64,000 nucleotides of DNA. Source: Nakamurella flavida (GTDB lineage: Bacteria; Actinomycetota; Actinomycetes; Mycobacteriales; Nakamurellaceae). Under the pieces are notes generated by a model, which was given only the letters and a program-made list of their open reading frames with translations, was not told the DNA's origin and did not search any database. This document shows positions 25,184 to 32,702 of the stretch, piece by piece; the first letter of the stretch is position 1; every line of letters begins with the position of its first letter. The position numbers and the translations under genes were made by a program. The stretch lies in NCBI RefSeq assembly GCF_030811475.1, contig NZ_JAUSQV010000001.1, forward strand, positions 1,318,501-1,382,500, in the 5' to 3' direction.

Positions 25184-25978
25184 GTGACCACACCCCCCGG
25201 CAGCACCCTGGTCGGCCCCGAGCTGTTCTCCCTGTCCGGCCGGACAGCGCTGGTCACCGGCGCGGGCAGCGGCATCGGGCGGCGCATCGCGATCGGCCTG
25301 GCCCAGGCCGGCGCCGACGTCGCCTGCCTGGACCGCGTCGCGGCCGGGGTCGCCGAGACCGTCTCCACCATCGAAGGTCTCGGCCGGCGGGCGATCGCCC
25401 TCACCGGTGACGTCACCGACCCCGACGACCTCGCCGCGGCCACGGCGAGCACGGAGACCGAGCTGGGCGACCTGACCGTCGCGGTGAACTGCGCGGGCAT
25501 CGCCTCGGCCACACCCGCGGAGGATCTCGACGTCGCCGACTGGAACCGGACCATCGCGGTCAACCTCACCGGGGTGTTCCTGTCCTGCCAGGCCGAGGCG
25601 CGGCGGATGTTCGCCCACGGTGGCGGCACCATCGTCAACATCGCATCCATGTCCGGCGTCATCGCCAACCGTGGCCTCAAGCAGGCGCACTACAACTCGT
25701 CCAAGGCCGGCGTCATCCACCTGACGAAGAGCCTGGCCACGGAGTGGGTCGACCGCGGCGTCCGGGTCAACGCCATCAGCCCCGGCTACACCGCGACGCC
25801 GATGAACACCCGACCCGAGATGGTCGATCAGATGCGGGTGTTCGAATCGGAGACCCCCATGCAGCGCAGCGCCTCGGTCGACGAGATGGTCGGTCCCGCG
25901 GTGTTCCTCGCCAGCCCCGCCTCGTCCTACTGCACCGGGGTCGACCTGCTGGTCGACGGCGGCTTCACCTGCTGGTGA
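25184..25978 (+). CDS. SDR family NAD(P)-dependent dehydrogenase
   Basis: The 264-residue protein is a classical short-chain dehydrogenase. It has the cofactor motif TGAGSGIG (about 26-33), an Asp after beta-2 (CLDR) that favours NAD over NADP, the NCAGI motif, and a catalytic Ser-Tyr-Lys set seen as IASMSG, Y165-NSSK. It resembles polyol and sugar dehydrogenases such as arabitinol or threitol types. As first gene of a unit with split transketolase and FGGY kinase, it may oxidise a sugar alcohol to a ketose. GTG 25184 follows AAGGAG by 12 nt. Confidence 0.88.
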   Translation: MTTPPGSTLVGPELFSLSGRTALVTGAGSGIGRRIAIGLAQAGADVACLDRVAAGVAETVSTIEGLGRRAIALTGDVTDPDDLAAATASTETELGDLTVAVNCAGIASATPAEDLDVADWNRTIAVNLTGVFLSCQAEARRMFAHGGGTIVNIASMSGVIANRGLKQAHYNSSKAGVIHLTKSLATEWVDRGVRVNAISPGYTATPMNTRPEMVDQMRVFESETPMQRSASVDEMVGPAVFLASPASSYCTGVDLLVDGGFTCW

Positions 25979-26034
25979 CCCGCCCACTCCCCCATCCGCT
26001 CACCCCGCTCGTCACCGACCTGAAGGACGTCGAC

Positions 26035-26064
26035 ATGACTCCCCTGACCGTGCCCGCATGCTGA
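26035..26064 (+). CDS. Nine-codon mini-ORF before transketolase subunit
   Basis: GAAGGA is well spaced before ATG 26035, which opens MTPLTVPAC and stops at 26064, 7 nt inside the next gene (ATG 26058, which lacks a strong ribosome-binding site of its own). It may deliver ribosomes to the transketolase start by termination-reinitiation. It is too short to judge by coding signal. Confidence 0.25.
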   Translation: MTPLTVPAC

Positions 26065-26942
26065 CCACCGACCGCGCCACCGCGGAGAAGTACCTGGCCA
26101 CCCGCAAGGAGCTGGCCGACGCCCCCGTCGAGGACGTCATCGCCGCGCTGACCGCCATGGCGACGCAGATCCGGCTGTGGGACCTGGAGATGATCAACCG
26201 GGCCAAGCTGGGTCACATCGGCGGCGACTTCTCCGTCACCGACATCCTCACCACGCTCTACGGCGCCGTGTTGAACGTCGACCCCACCAACCCGACGGAC
26301 CCCGAGCGCGACCGGTTCATCCTCAGCAAGGGGCACACCGCCGGCGCCCTCTACTCGACCCTGGCCTACTGCGGCTTCTTCCCGCAGGCCGAGCTGGCCA
26401 CCTTCGCCCAGGCGCTGTCACCGCTCAACGGTCACCCCAACCGCACCAAGGTGCCCGGCGTGGAGACCAACACCGGCCCGCTGGGCCACGGGTTCCCCGT
26501 CGCCGTCGGCCACGCGCTGGCCGCGAAGCTGCAGGGTTCGCCGCGCCGCACCTTCGTGGTGATGGGTGACGGCGAGATGCAGGAGGGCAGCAACTGGGAG
26601 GCCGCGATGACCGCCGCCCACTACGAGCTGAGCTCGGTCACCGCGATCATCGACCGCAACCGGTTGCAGCAGGGTGCGGGCACCGAGGACACCAAGACCC
26701 TCGAGCCGTTCCCGGACAAGCTGGCCAGCTTCGGCTTCGAGGTCCGCGACATCCCCGGCCACGACTTCGCCGCCCTGCTGCTGGCCACCCAGCCCTCCAC
26801 CACCGGCAAGCCCGTCGCCGTCATCGCCAACACCGTCAAGGGCAAGGGCGTGTCCTTCATGGAGAACCGGGTCGAGTGGCACCACAAGGTCCCGTCCGAC
26901 GAGCAGGTCACCCAGGCCGTCCAGGAGCTGACGAACGCATGA
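26058..26942 (+). CDS. Transketolase, N-terminal (pyrophosphate-binding) subunit
   Basis: The 294-residue protein equals the first third to half of a full-length transketolase. Thiamine diphosphate motifs are present: GHIGGDFSVTDIL (52-64), SKGHTAGALYS (90-100), GPLGHGF (140-146), and the metal-binding GDGEMQEGSNWEAA (170-183) with Asn in IIDRNRLQ. It should pair with the next product to form an alpha2beta2-like enzyme transferring two-carbon ketol units. Such split transketolases occur in dedicated sugar pathways, for example apulose-4-phosphate transketolase (AptA/AptB). Its ATGA stop overlaps the next start. Confidence 0.9.
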   Translation: MLTTDRATAEKYLATRKELADAPVEDVIAALTAMATQIRLWDLEMINRAKLGHIGGDFSVTDILTTLYGAVLNVDPTNPTDPERDRFILSKGHTAGALYSTLAYCGFFPQAELATFAQALSPLNGHPNRTKVPGVETNTGPLGHGFPVAVGHALAAKLQGSPRRTFVVMGDGEMQEGSNWEAAMTAAHYELSSVTAIIDRNRLQQGAGTEDTKTLEPFPDKLASFGFEVRDIPGHDFAALLLATQPSTTGKPVAVIANTVKGKGVSFMENRVEWHHKVPSDEQVTQAVQELTNA

Positions 26943-27919
26943 GCACCCCCACCGAAACCCCTCCCGCAGCACCCACTTTCGACTGTCGGAAGGCCTTCGC
27001 CGAGGAGATCATCGCCCTGGCGCAGGAGGACCCGCGCATCGTCGCGGTCTGCAACGACTCCGTCGGCTCCTCGAACCTCACCGGCTTCCGCGACGCCTTC
27101 CCCGATCGCCTGATCAACGTCGGCATCGCCGAGCAGGATCTCGTCGGCGTCGGCGCCGGTCTGGCCAACGGCGGGATGATCCCGTTCGTCAGCGCCGCCG
27201 CGCCGTTCCTCACCGGCCGCGCGCTGGAGCAGATCAAGGCCGACGTCGCCTACAGCGCCACGCACGTGCTGCTCTGCGGGCAGAGCCCGGGCATGGCCTA
27301 CGGCGAGCTCGGCCCCACCCACCACTCCATCGAGGACCTCTCCTGGACGCGGGCCATCCCGGGCCTGCGGGTACTCGTCCCGGCCGACCCGCAGGAGACC
27401 CGCGCCGCCGTCCGGTACGCGGTGGGGAACCCCGGCGGCTACTACATCCGCATCCCGCGGCACGCGGTGCCGGCGGTCAATCCCGAGGGCACCGGCTTCG
27501 AGCTGGGGCGGTCCGTTCGACTCGCCGGTCACTCCCCCGGGGGTGAGGACGTCACCGTCATCGCCATCGGCACCCTGGTCTCCCGTGCGCTCGCCGCCGC
27601 GGAAACCCTGCGCGCCGAGGGCATCTCGGTCCGGGTGATCAACATGTCCACCGTGTCGCCGCTGGACGCCGACGCGGTGCTCGCCGCCGCCCGGGAGACC
27701 CGCGGCATCGTCACCGCCGAGGAGGCCATCGTCAGTGGTGGGCTCGGCGCGGCCGTGGCCTCGCTGGTCGTGCAGAACCAGCCGGTCCCCATGCGGCTGC
27801 TCGGGCTGACCGAGTTCGCGCCGACCGGCAGCACCGATTTCCTGCTCGAGCACTTCGGGCTCACCGCCGACGGCATCGTGGCCGCGGTCCGCGAGGTCCT
27901 CGGACATGGCGGAGCCTGA
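26939..27919 (+). CDS. Transketolase, C-terminal (pyrimidine-binding) subunit
   Basis: The 326-residue protein supplies the pyrimidine-binding and C-terminal domains of transketolase. The catalytic Glu that activates thiamine diphosphate is E65 in INVGIAEQDLVGVGAGLANGG. The transketolase segment GPTHHSIEDLSWTRAIPGLRVLVPADP follows at about 120-150. The C-terminal domain (about 195-320) holds VTVIAIGTLVSRALAAAE and VTAEEAIVSGGLG. It overlaps the upstream subunit by 4 bp (ATGA) and the kinase gene by 14 bp, so the proteins are probably made in balance. An upstream in-frame start at 26876 was rejected as it lies within the first subunit. Confidence 0.92.
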   Translation: MSTPTETPPAAPTFDCRKAFAEEIIALAQEDPRIVAVCNDSVGSSNLTGFRDAFPDRLINVGIAEQDLVGVGAGLANGGMIPFVSAAAPFLTGRALEQIKADVAYSATHVLLCGQSPGMAYGELGPTHHSIEDLSWTRAIPGLRVLVPADPQETRAAVRYAVGNPGGYYIRIPRHAVPAVNPEGTGFELGRSVRLAGHSPGGEDVTVIAIGTLVSRALAAAETLRAEGISVRVINMSTVSPLDADAVLAAARETRGIVTAEEAIVSGGLGAAVASLVVQNQPVPMRLLGLTEFAPTGSTDFLLEHFGLTADGIVAAVREVLGHGGA

Positions 27920-29378
27920 CCTGATCCTGGCGGTCGACCAGGGCACCAGCTCCAGCAAGGCGCTCCTGGTCGACCACCGTGGCGCCATCGTGTCCCGGGG
28001 CAGCGGTGCCCTGGGACAGCAGACGCCCCGACCGGGCTGGGTCGAGCAGTCCGCCGCGGACATCTGGGCCAGCATCCAGACCGCGGTCGCCGGTGCCCTG
28101 GCCGGGCAGGACCCGTCCCGCATCCGGGCCGTCGGGCTGTCCACCCAGCGGGAATCGTTGCTGCTGTGGGATCGCGCCACTGGCGAGCCGGTCGGTCCGC
28201 TGGTCAGCTGGCAGGACCAGCGGACCGCCGGGGCGTGCCGCGCCCTGCTCGCCACCGGCGCGGACGACATGGTCCGGCGGGTCAGCGGCCTGCCGATCGA
28301 CCCGATGTTCTCCGCCGCCAAGGCCCAGTGGCTACTCGACACCCACGACCCCGACCGGCGCCGCAGCACCCGCGGTGAGCTGTGCCTGGGCACCGTGGAC
28401 AGCTGGCTGCTGTTCCGGCTCGGCGCCGGCCACGTCATCGAGGTCGGCAACGCCGCCCGCACCCAGCTGATGAACGTGCGCAGCCGCACCTGGGACCCCC
28501 AGCTGCTGGAGCTGTTCGGCGTCCCCGCCGAGTGCCTGCCGGTGATCGCCGCCTCGACCGGCCCGTTCACCACCGCCGGCGCCCTGGCCGGGGTGCCGGC
28601 GCACGTCCCGGTGGCCGCGGTCATGGGTGACTCGCACGCCGCGCTCTTCGCGCACGGGGCGTGGGCGGCCGGTCAGGTCAAGGCCACCTACGGCACCGGC
28701 TCCTCGGTCATGGGCGTCACCGACCGCACCACCGACCTGGCCGGCGGGCTGTGTCTCACCGTCGCCTGGCAGGACGGCGACACACCCACCTTCGCCGTGG
28801 AGGGCAACATCCGGGCGAGCGGGGCCACCCTGGGCTGGCTCGCCCGTGCGGTCGACTCGACCCCGGCGCGACTCGCCGCACTGGCCGAGACGGCGGACGG
28901 CGGCGGGGTCCACCTCGTCCCCGCCTTCAACGGACTCGGGGCCCCCTGGTGGGACAACGAGGCGGTCGGCACGATCAGCGGCCTCACCCTGGGCACCGGC
29001 CTGCCCCAGCTGGCCCGGGCCGCCCTGGAGAGCATCGCCCTGCAGGTCGAGGACGTGGTCCACGCGGTCGACGACACCGTCGCCCCGGTACCGGAGCTGC
29101 TCGCCGACGGCGGCGCCTCGGCGAACCCGTTCCTCATGCAACTACAGGCCGACATCAGCGGCCGCACCGTGCGGCGGGCCCTGGACGCCGACCTCTCCCC
29201 CCTGGGCGCCGCCCACCTGGCCGGCCGCGCCGTGGGCCTGTGGGACACCACGGCGTTGGCCGCCCTCCCCCGTGCGCACCAGGACTTCGTCCCGCGGTCC
29301 ACGGCCGAGGAGCGCGAGCGGGGCCGGAGTGCCTGGCGCGCCGCCCTGGCCCGCAGCCGGGGGCAGAGCGTCCGGTGA
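27906..29378 (+). CDS. FGGY carbohydrate kinase, glycerol kinase-like
   Basis: The 490-residue kinase has the N-terminal phosphate loop AVDQGTSSSKALLVD (9-23), SWQDQRTA (about 99-106), the glycerol-kinase-like GLPIDPMFSAAKAQWLLD, GTVDSWLLFRLG, the catalytic Asp in MGDSHAALFAHGA (GDQQAALFGQ in GlpK), and KATYGTGSSVM. The C-terminal nucleotide segment ADGGASANPFLMQLQADISG is intact. Sequence features lie closer to glycerol kinase than to xylulokinase, but genomic context points to a ketose, such as erythrulose or apulose, or a related substrate. It is the last gene of the operon and overlaps the transketolase subunit. Confidence 0.88.
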   Translation: MAEPDLILAVDQGTSSSKALLVDHRGAIVSRGSGALGQQTPRPGWVEQSAADIWASIQTAVAGALAGQDPSRIRAVGLSTQRESLLLWDRATGEPVGPLVSWQDQRTAGACRALLATGADDMVRRVSGLPIDPMFSAAKAQWLLDTHDPDRRRSTRGELCLGTVDSWLLFRLGAGHVIEVGNAARTQLMNVRSRTWDPQLLELFGVPAECLPVIAASTGPFTTAGALAGVPAHVPVAAVMGDSHAALFAHGAWAAGQVKATYGTGSSVMGVTDRTTDLAGGLCLTVAWQDGDTPTFAVEGNIRASGATLGWLARAVDSTPARLAALAETADGGGVHLVPAFNGLGAPWWDNEAVGTISGLTLGTGLPQLARAALESIALQVEDVVHAVDDTVAPVPELLADGGASANPFLMQLQADISGRTVRRALDADLSPLGAAHLAGRAVGLWDTTALAALPRAHQDFVPRSTAEERERGRSAWRAALARSRGQSVR

Positions 29379-29432
29379 CCGCGCGGCCCATCTACCGTGC
29401 ATGACCGAGTAGTGGGCACCGCAACCTACTGC

Positions 29433-29438
29433 TAGCGT
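29433..29438 (+). promoter_or_regulatory. -10 box of leaderless padR-like gene
   Basis: TAGCGT lies exactly 6 nt before GTG 29445, with no Shine-Dalgarno between them. Confidence 0.5.
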
Positions 29439-29444
29439 CGGCTC

Positions 29445-29786
29445 GTGCCCGCCGCCCAGGACCCCGTCCTCACCCAGTTGCGCAAGGGTGTCCTGGAGTA
29501 CTGCGTGCTGGCCCTGCTGCGCGACGCCCCCGCGTACGGCGTGGAGATGACGGCCCGGCTGGCGCTGCACCCGGCCCTGTTCGCCAGCGAGGGCACCCTA
29601 TATCCGCTCCTGTCCCGCCTGCGGCGGCAGCTCTGGGTGGACACCTTCTGGCAGGAATCGAGCTCCGGGCCGCCCCGCCGCTACTACCGACTGACCCCGG
29701 AGGGCGAAGCGGCGCTGGCTGCGTTCGCCCGCGCCTGGGAGCCGTTCACCGAAGACGTCGACGCCGTCCTGAAGGAGACCCGATGA
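29445..29786 (+). CDS. PadR family transcriptional regulator
   Basis: The 113-residue protein is a short PadR-type winged helix: LRKGVLEYCVLALLRDAPAYGVEM, SEGTLYPLLSRLRRQLWV, and PPRRYYRLTPEGEAALAAF. It lacks a long C-terminal domain, so it dimerises through its last helix (PadR subfamily 2). It overlaps the next gene by ATGA, and that gene encodes a HAAS-type membrane protein, a very common PadR partner. It probably controls its own operon in response to an envelope or drug signal. Confidence 0.9.
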   Translation: MPAAQDPVLTQLRKGVLEYCVLALLRDAPAYGVEMTARLALHPALFASEGTLYPLLSRLRRQLWVDTFWQESSSGPPRRYYRLTPEGEAALAAFARAWEPFTEDVDAVLKETR

Positions 29787-30328
29787 CCGCGCTCCTCGAG
29801 CATCCGTTGATCGCGGCCTACCTGGCCGACCTGGATCGAGCCCTGGCCGGGACGGACCCGATCGAACGGGCTGACATCGTCGCCGGGGTCCGGGAGGACC
29901 TCACCGAGCGACTGAGCGGGGGACGGGACCCGAGCCCGGACGAGATCCGTGCGGCACTGGGCGTTCTCGGCCCGGTCGACCGGATCGCCGCCGCGGCGAC
30001 GCCCGCCCCTCCCCTCACCCCGGCGCCGTCCCCGGCCGGCAATCCGACGGCCGGACCCCTGCTGCTGGCTGGGGCACTGCTCGGCGTCGTCCTGCTGCCG
30101 ACCCTGTTCCCGTCGGTCGCGGTCTGCCTGGTCGTCCTGGTCGCGGCGCTCGTCGTCCGCCACCGACGCACCGCGCGGCACCGCAGCCTGGTCACCGCAG
30201 CGACCGTCGTCGCCGGCCTGGGCCTGCTGGCCGGAGCCTTCGTCCTGCTGTTCCTCGTGCAGGCGTCGAGCGGACCGGTCACCACCGATCCGGTCCAGGT
30301 CGGCCTGGGGCTGCCCGGGGTGCGCTGA
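29783..30328 (+). CDS. HAAS-type (DUF1700-like) membrane protein, PadR partner
   Basis: The 181-residue protein has an N-terminal helical HAAS-like domain (about 1-70; YLADLDRALAGTDPIERADIVAGVREDL, EIRAALGVLGPVDRIAA), a Pro-rich linker and then three hydrophobic segments between about 90 and 160 (PLLLAGALLGVVLLPTLFP; VAVCLVVLVAALVV; TAATVVAGLGLLAGAFVLL). HAAS domains co-occur with PadR regulators and are thought to sense or relay membrane signals. Its function is not known. Confidence 0.8.
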   Translation: MTALLEHPLIAAYLADLDRALAGTDPIERADIVAGVREDLTERLSGGRDPSPDEIRAALGVLGPVDRIAAAATPAPPLTPAPSPAGNPTAGPLLLAGALLGVVLLPTLFPSVAVCLVVLVAALVVRHRRTARHRSLVTAATVVAGLGLLAGAFVLLFLVQASSGPVTTDPVQVGLGLPGVR

Positions 30329-30364
30329 TCCATCACCCGGGTCGGCCTGCGGAGACGCAGGGGA

Positions 30365-31882
30365 TCAGTACGGCGGGGCGCCCCAGACGACCACGTCGTC
30401 ACCGACGGAAAGCGTGTCGAAGAACGTCTCCGAGGCCGCGCCCGACAGGTGGATACAGCCGTGCGACTGGTCACTGAGACTGCCCTGGTGGAAGGCGATC
30501 CCGCCGTCGAAGAACACGGAGTTCGGCATCGGAGCGTTGTTGAAGATGCTGGACTTGTGGTTCTTGTCCAGCCAGTACACGTCGAACGTCCCGGTGCCGG
30601 TGCGGTACCCGGCGCGGCCGGAGGTGATGGGGACGGGCCCGTAGGTGATGACGCCGTTGCTCTGCAGCCAGGCCTGCTGGGAGCTCAGGTCGACACAGGC
30701 GGATGCCGACGCGGGGCACGGGTTCGCGGCCTGCAGGCCGGCGGCGGCACCGGCGGCCGGATTGACCGGCGGAGTCGTCGCGGTGACGGTCTTCTCGCCC
30801 TGTCCCGGCTGGAAGCGGGTGTCCCCGGAGTAGGTGACCGCGATGGTGTGCGTCCCCTCGGACACCGCGGGCAGGGTGGTGCGGACGGTGCCGTCCGGGC
30901 CGACCGGACCGGCCAGGAGTTGCGTCCCGTCGGCGGTCACCACGACCTGACCGGTCGGGGTGTCCGGGGTGCCGATCACCGAGACGACGACGGGGATGTC
31001 CGTGCCGGGCAGGGGTTTCGTGGACGTCTCCGGCAGCGAGATGGCCACGTCGACGTTCGTCTGCGCGGACTGCAGGGTCATCGCCCCCTCCGCCGGGTCG
31101 ACCGCGGCATTGCCCGCGTAGGTGACGCGGTAGTCGTGGGCGCCTGGGTCGGCCCGGTTCAGGTACCGCAGATCGGCGACGCCGGTGGCGTCGGCGGTGC
31201 CCTGGGCGAGCACGGTCTCCCCGTCGAGCAGGGCGACCGGTCCGCTGAGGTCCGGGGTCGGCACGCTCGGCTGCACGGCGATCCGGACGGTCGCCGTGTC
31301 GCCGTATCGGACGGTCCCCACCCCGGAAGCGGTGACCGCGGTGCCGGAGACCGCGGCGCCGGCCTTGGCGATGCTCACCGGCGTGCTGGTCTCCGCCGCC
31401 GCGGTCAAGGCGGCGTCGGTGGGGGTGAACCGAGCGGTCAGGACGTGCTCTCCCGGGCCGAGGCCGGCCGGTGCGGCGAAGGCGGCGCGGCCGCCGGCGA
31501 GGGGCTGCGCACCCAGCGGAGTGGCGTCCAGGTCGACGGTCAGGGTGCCCTCGGCCGGAGCACCGGTGGCCAGCGTGGCCGCACCCTGCACGGTGAAGAA
31601 CCCGTCGGCGCCCCGGACCGCCTCGACGGCCAGGGTCACCGCGGCGGGCGCCGGGGCGACGGATGTCGAGGTCGTCGGGGCCGTCCGGGTGGTCGCCGAG
31701 CTCGCCGGCGCGGACGGCGTGGTCTCCGACGCGGAACTGCTCGCGGTGGCCGCGGCCGGACGCAGGGTCGGGGCGGCGGGACCGCAGGCGGTGAGGACGG
31801 CGAGCAGGACGGCGGCGGCGAGCGCGACCCGCCCGGTCCGTCGGCGGTGCCGAGCCTCGGTGATGGTGCGGTCCCCGGTCAT
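30365..31882 (-). CDS. L,D-transpeptidase lipoprotein with Ig-like domains
   Basis: The 505-residue protein has a lipobox (AAAVLLAVLTACGPA; Cys about 33), a long Ser/Thr/Pro linker to about 80, three Ig-like (Big_3-type) domains at about 80-370, and a C-terminal YkuD domain. The catalytic motif is SHGCIHLS (about 468-475) with its nucleophilic Cys; the upstream His is in GIAFHQGS. Such enzymes make 3-3 cross-links in peptidoglycan. Ig domains probably lift the catalytic domain from the membrane. ATG 31882 follows GAGGGG on the minus strand. The GTG at 31900 was rejected. Confidence 0.88.
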   Translation of the reverse strand: MTGDRTITEARHRRRTGRVALAAAVLLAVLTACGPAAPTLRPAAATASSSASETTPSAPASSATTRTAPTTSTSVAPAPAAVTLAVEAVRGADGFFTVQGAATLATGAPAEGTLTVDLDATPLGAQPLAGGRAAFAAPAGLGPGEHVLTARFTPTDAALTAAAETSTPVSIAKAGAAVSGTAVTASGVGTVRYGDTATVRIAVQPSVPTPDLSGPVALLDGETVLAQGTADATGVADLRYLNRADPGAHDYRVTYAGNAAVDPAEGAMTLQSAQTNVDVAISLPETSTKPLPGTDIPVVVSVIGTPDTPTGQVVVTADGTQLLAGPVGPDGTVRTTLPAVSEGTHTIAVTYSGDTRFQPGQGEKTVTATTPPVNPAAGAAAGLQAANPCPASASACVDLSSQQAWLQSNGVITYGPVPITSGRAGYRTGTGTFDVYWLDKNHKSSIFNNAPMPNSVFFDGGIAFHQGSLSDQSHGCIHLSGAASETFFDTLSVGDDVVVWGAPPY

Positions 31883-32029
31883 CGACGTTCCCCTCGTCAC
31901 GGCCCTCGTCGGCCTGCCCCGCCCACCCCGACGGGCGCGGCCCCTGACCAGGACGTGTCGTCCGCCCCGGCGTTGCGTCAGCCTCTCACCCCCGGGTGAC
32001 GAACCGGTTGCGCTTTCCCGGCGTGGGCC

Positions 32030-32638
32030 TCAGGCGGCCCAGTCGCCGAGCGCACCCTCCAGCGCACCGAGGGCGGCGTCGAGCAACGGCCATCGTTCGT
32101 CCGGTGGGCAGCCGGCGGCCTGCCATCGCGCGCCGACGGCCTCGACGAACCCGACCCAGCCCCGGAGCGCCCAGTCGTGTCGACTCCCCTCGCCCGGGCG
32201 GAGCTGCTCGCGTACCACCTCCACCAGCTCGGCCCAGGCGTCCCGGCGGAGCGCGACCACGGCCGGTGGCTCCCCCGCCGTGTCCACCAGCGGCACCCCG
32301 GCCCCGGTGCGCCGCTCGAGGTGGTCCAGCAGGACGAGCACGGCGGCGCGCACGGCGTCGCGGGCGGAGCTGCCCGGGGGCAGCGCGGCCAGGGCGCGGG
32401 ATCGATCGGCCGCCAGGTCGTCCAGGGCCGCGCGGACCACCGCGGTGTAGAGCTCCGCCTTCCCGGGGAAGTACCGGTAGACCAACGCCTCGGACGCCCC
32501 GGCGGTCTCGGCGATCGCGGCGACCGTCGCGCGGGGATACCCGGACGCGAGGAAGGTGTGGCGGGCGGCGACCAGGATGGCCGCGCGCCGCTCGGCGGGG
32601 TCGAGGCGTACCCGGGGGGCGCGGTCCTGGCGGGGCAT
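32030..32638 (-). CDS. TetR family transcriptional regulator
   Basis: The 202-residue protein has a TetR DNA-binding domain at about 15-60 (RRAAILVAARHTFLASGYPRATVAAIAETAG, EALVYRYFPGKAELY) and a helical ligand domain. It is divergent from a GH13 glycosidase gene 64 bp away, and probably represses it and itself. The -10 box TAAGCT (32646-32651) ends 7 nt before ATG 32638, so the mRNA may be leaderless; the box abuts a palindrome at 32651-32667. Confidence 0.9.
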   Translation of the reverse strand: MPRQDRAPRVRLDPAERRAAILVAARHTFLASGYPRATVAAIAETAGASEALVYRYFPGKAELYTAVVRAALDDLAADRSRALAALPPGSSARDAVRAAVLVLLDHLERRTGAGVPLVDTAGEPPAVVALRRDAWAELVEVVREQLRPGEGSRHDWALRGWVGFVEAVGARWQAAGCPPDERWPLLDAALGALEGALGDWAA

Positions 32639-32650
32639 GACCACCAGCTT

Positions 32651-32690
32651 AGTGAGCTACGCTCACTGCGCTACTCAGTCCGACTCACTA
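32651..32690. promoter_or_regulatory. TetR-type operator between regulator and GH13 gene
   Basis: AGTGAGCTACGCTCACT (32651-32667) is a 6-5-6 perfect inverted repeat. A second imperfect copy with ACTCAGTCCGACTCACTAG follows to 32691. The first overlaps the regulator -10 and the second lies next to the GGAGG ribosome-binding site of the GH13 gene, so binding would block both. Confidence 0.55.
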
Positions 32691-32702
32691 GGAGGCACCC
32701 CC

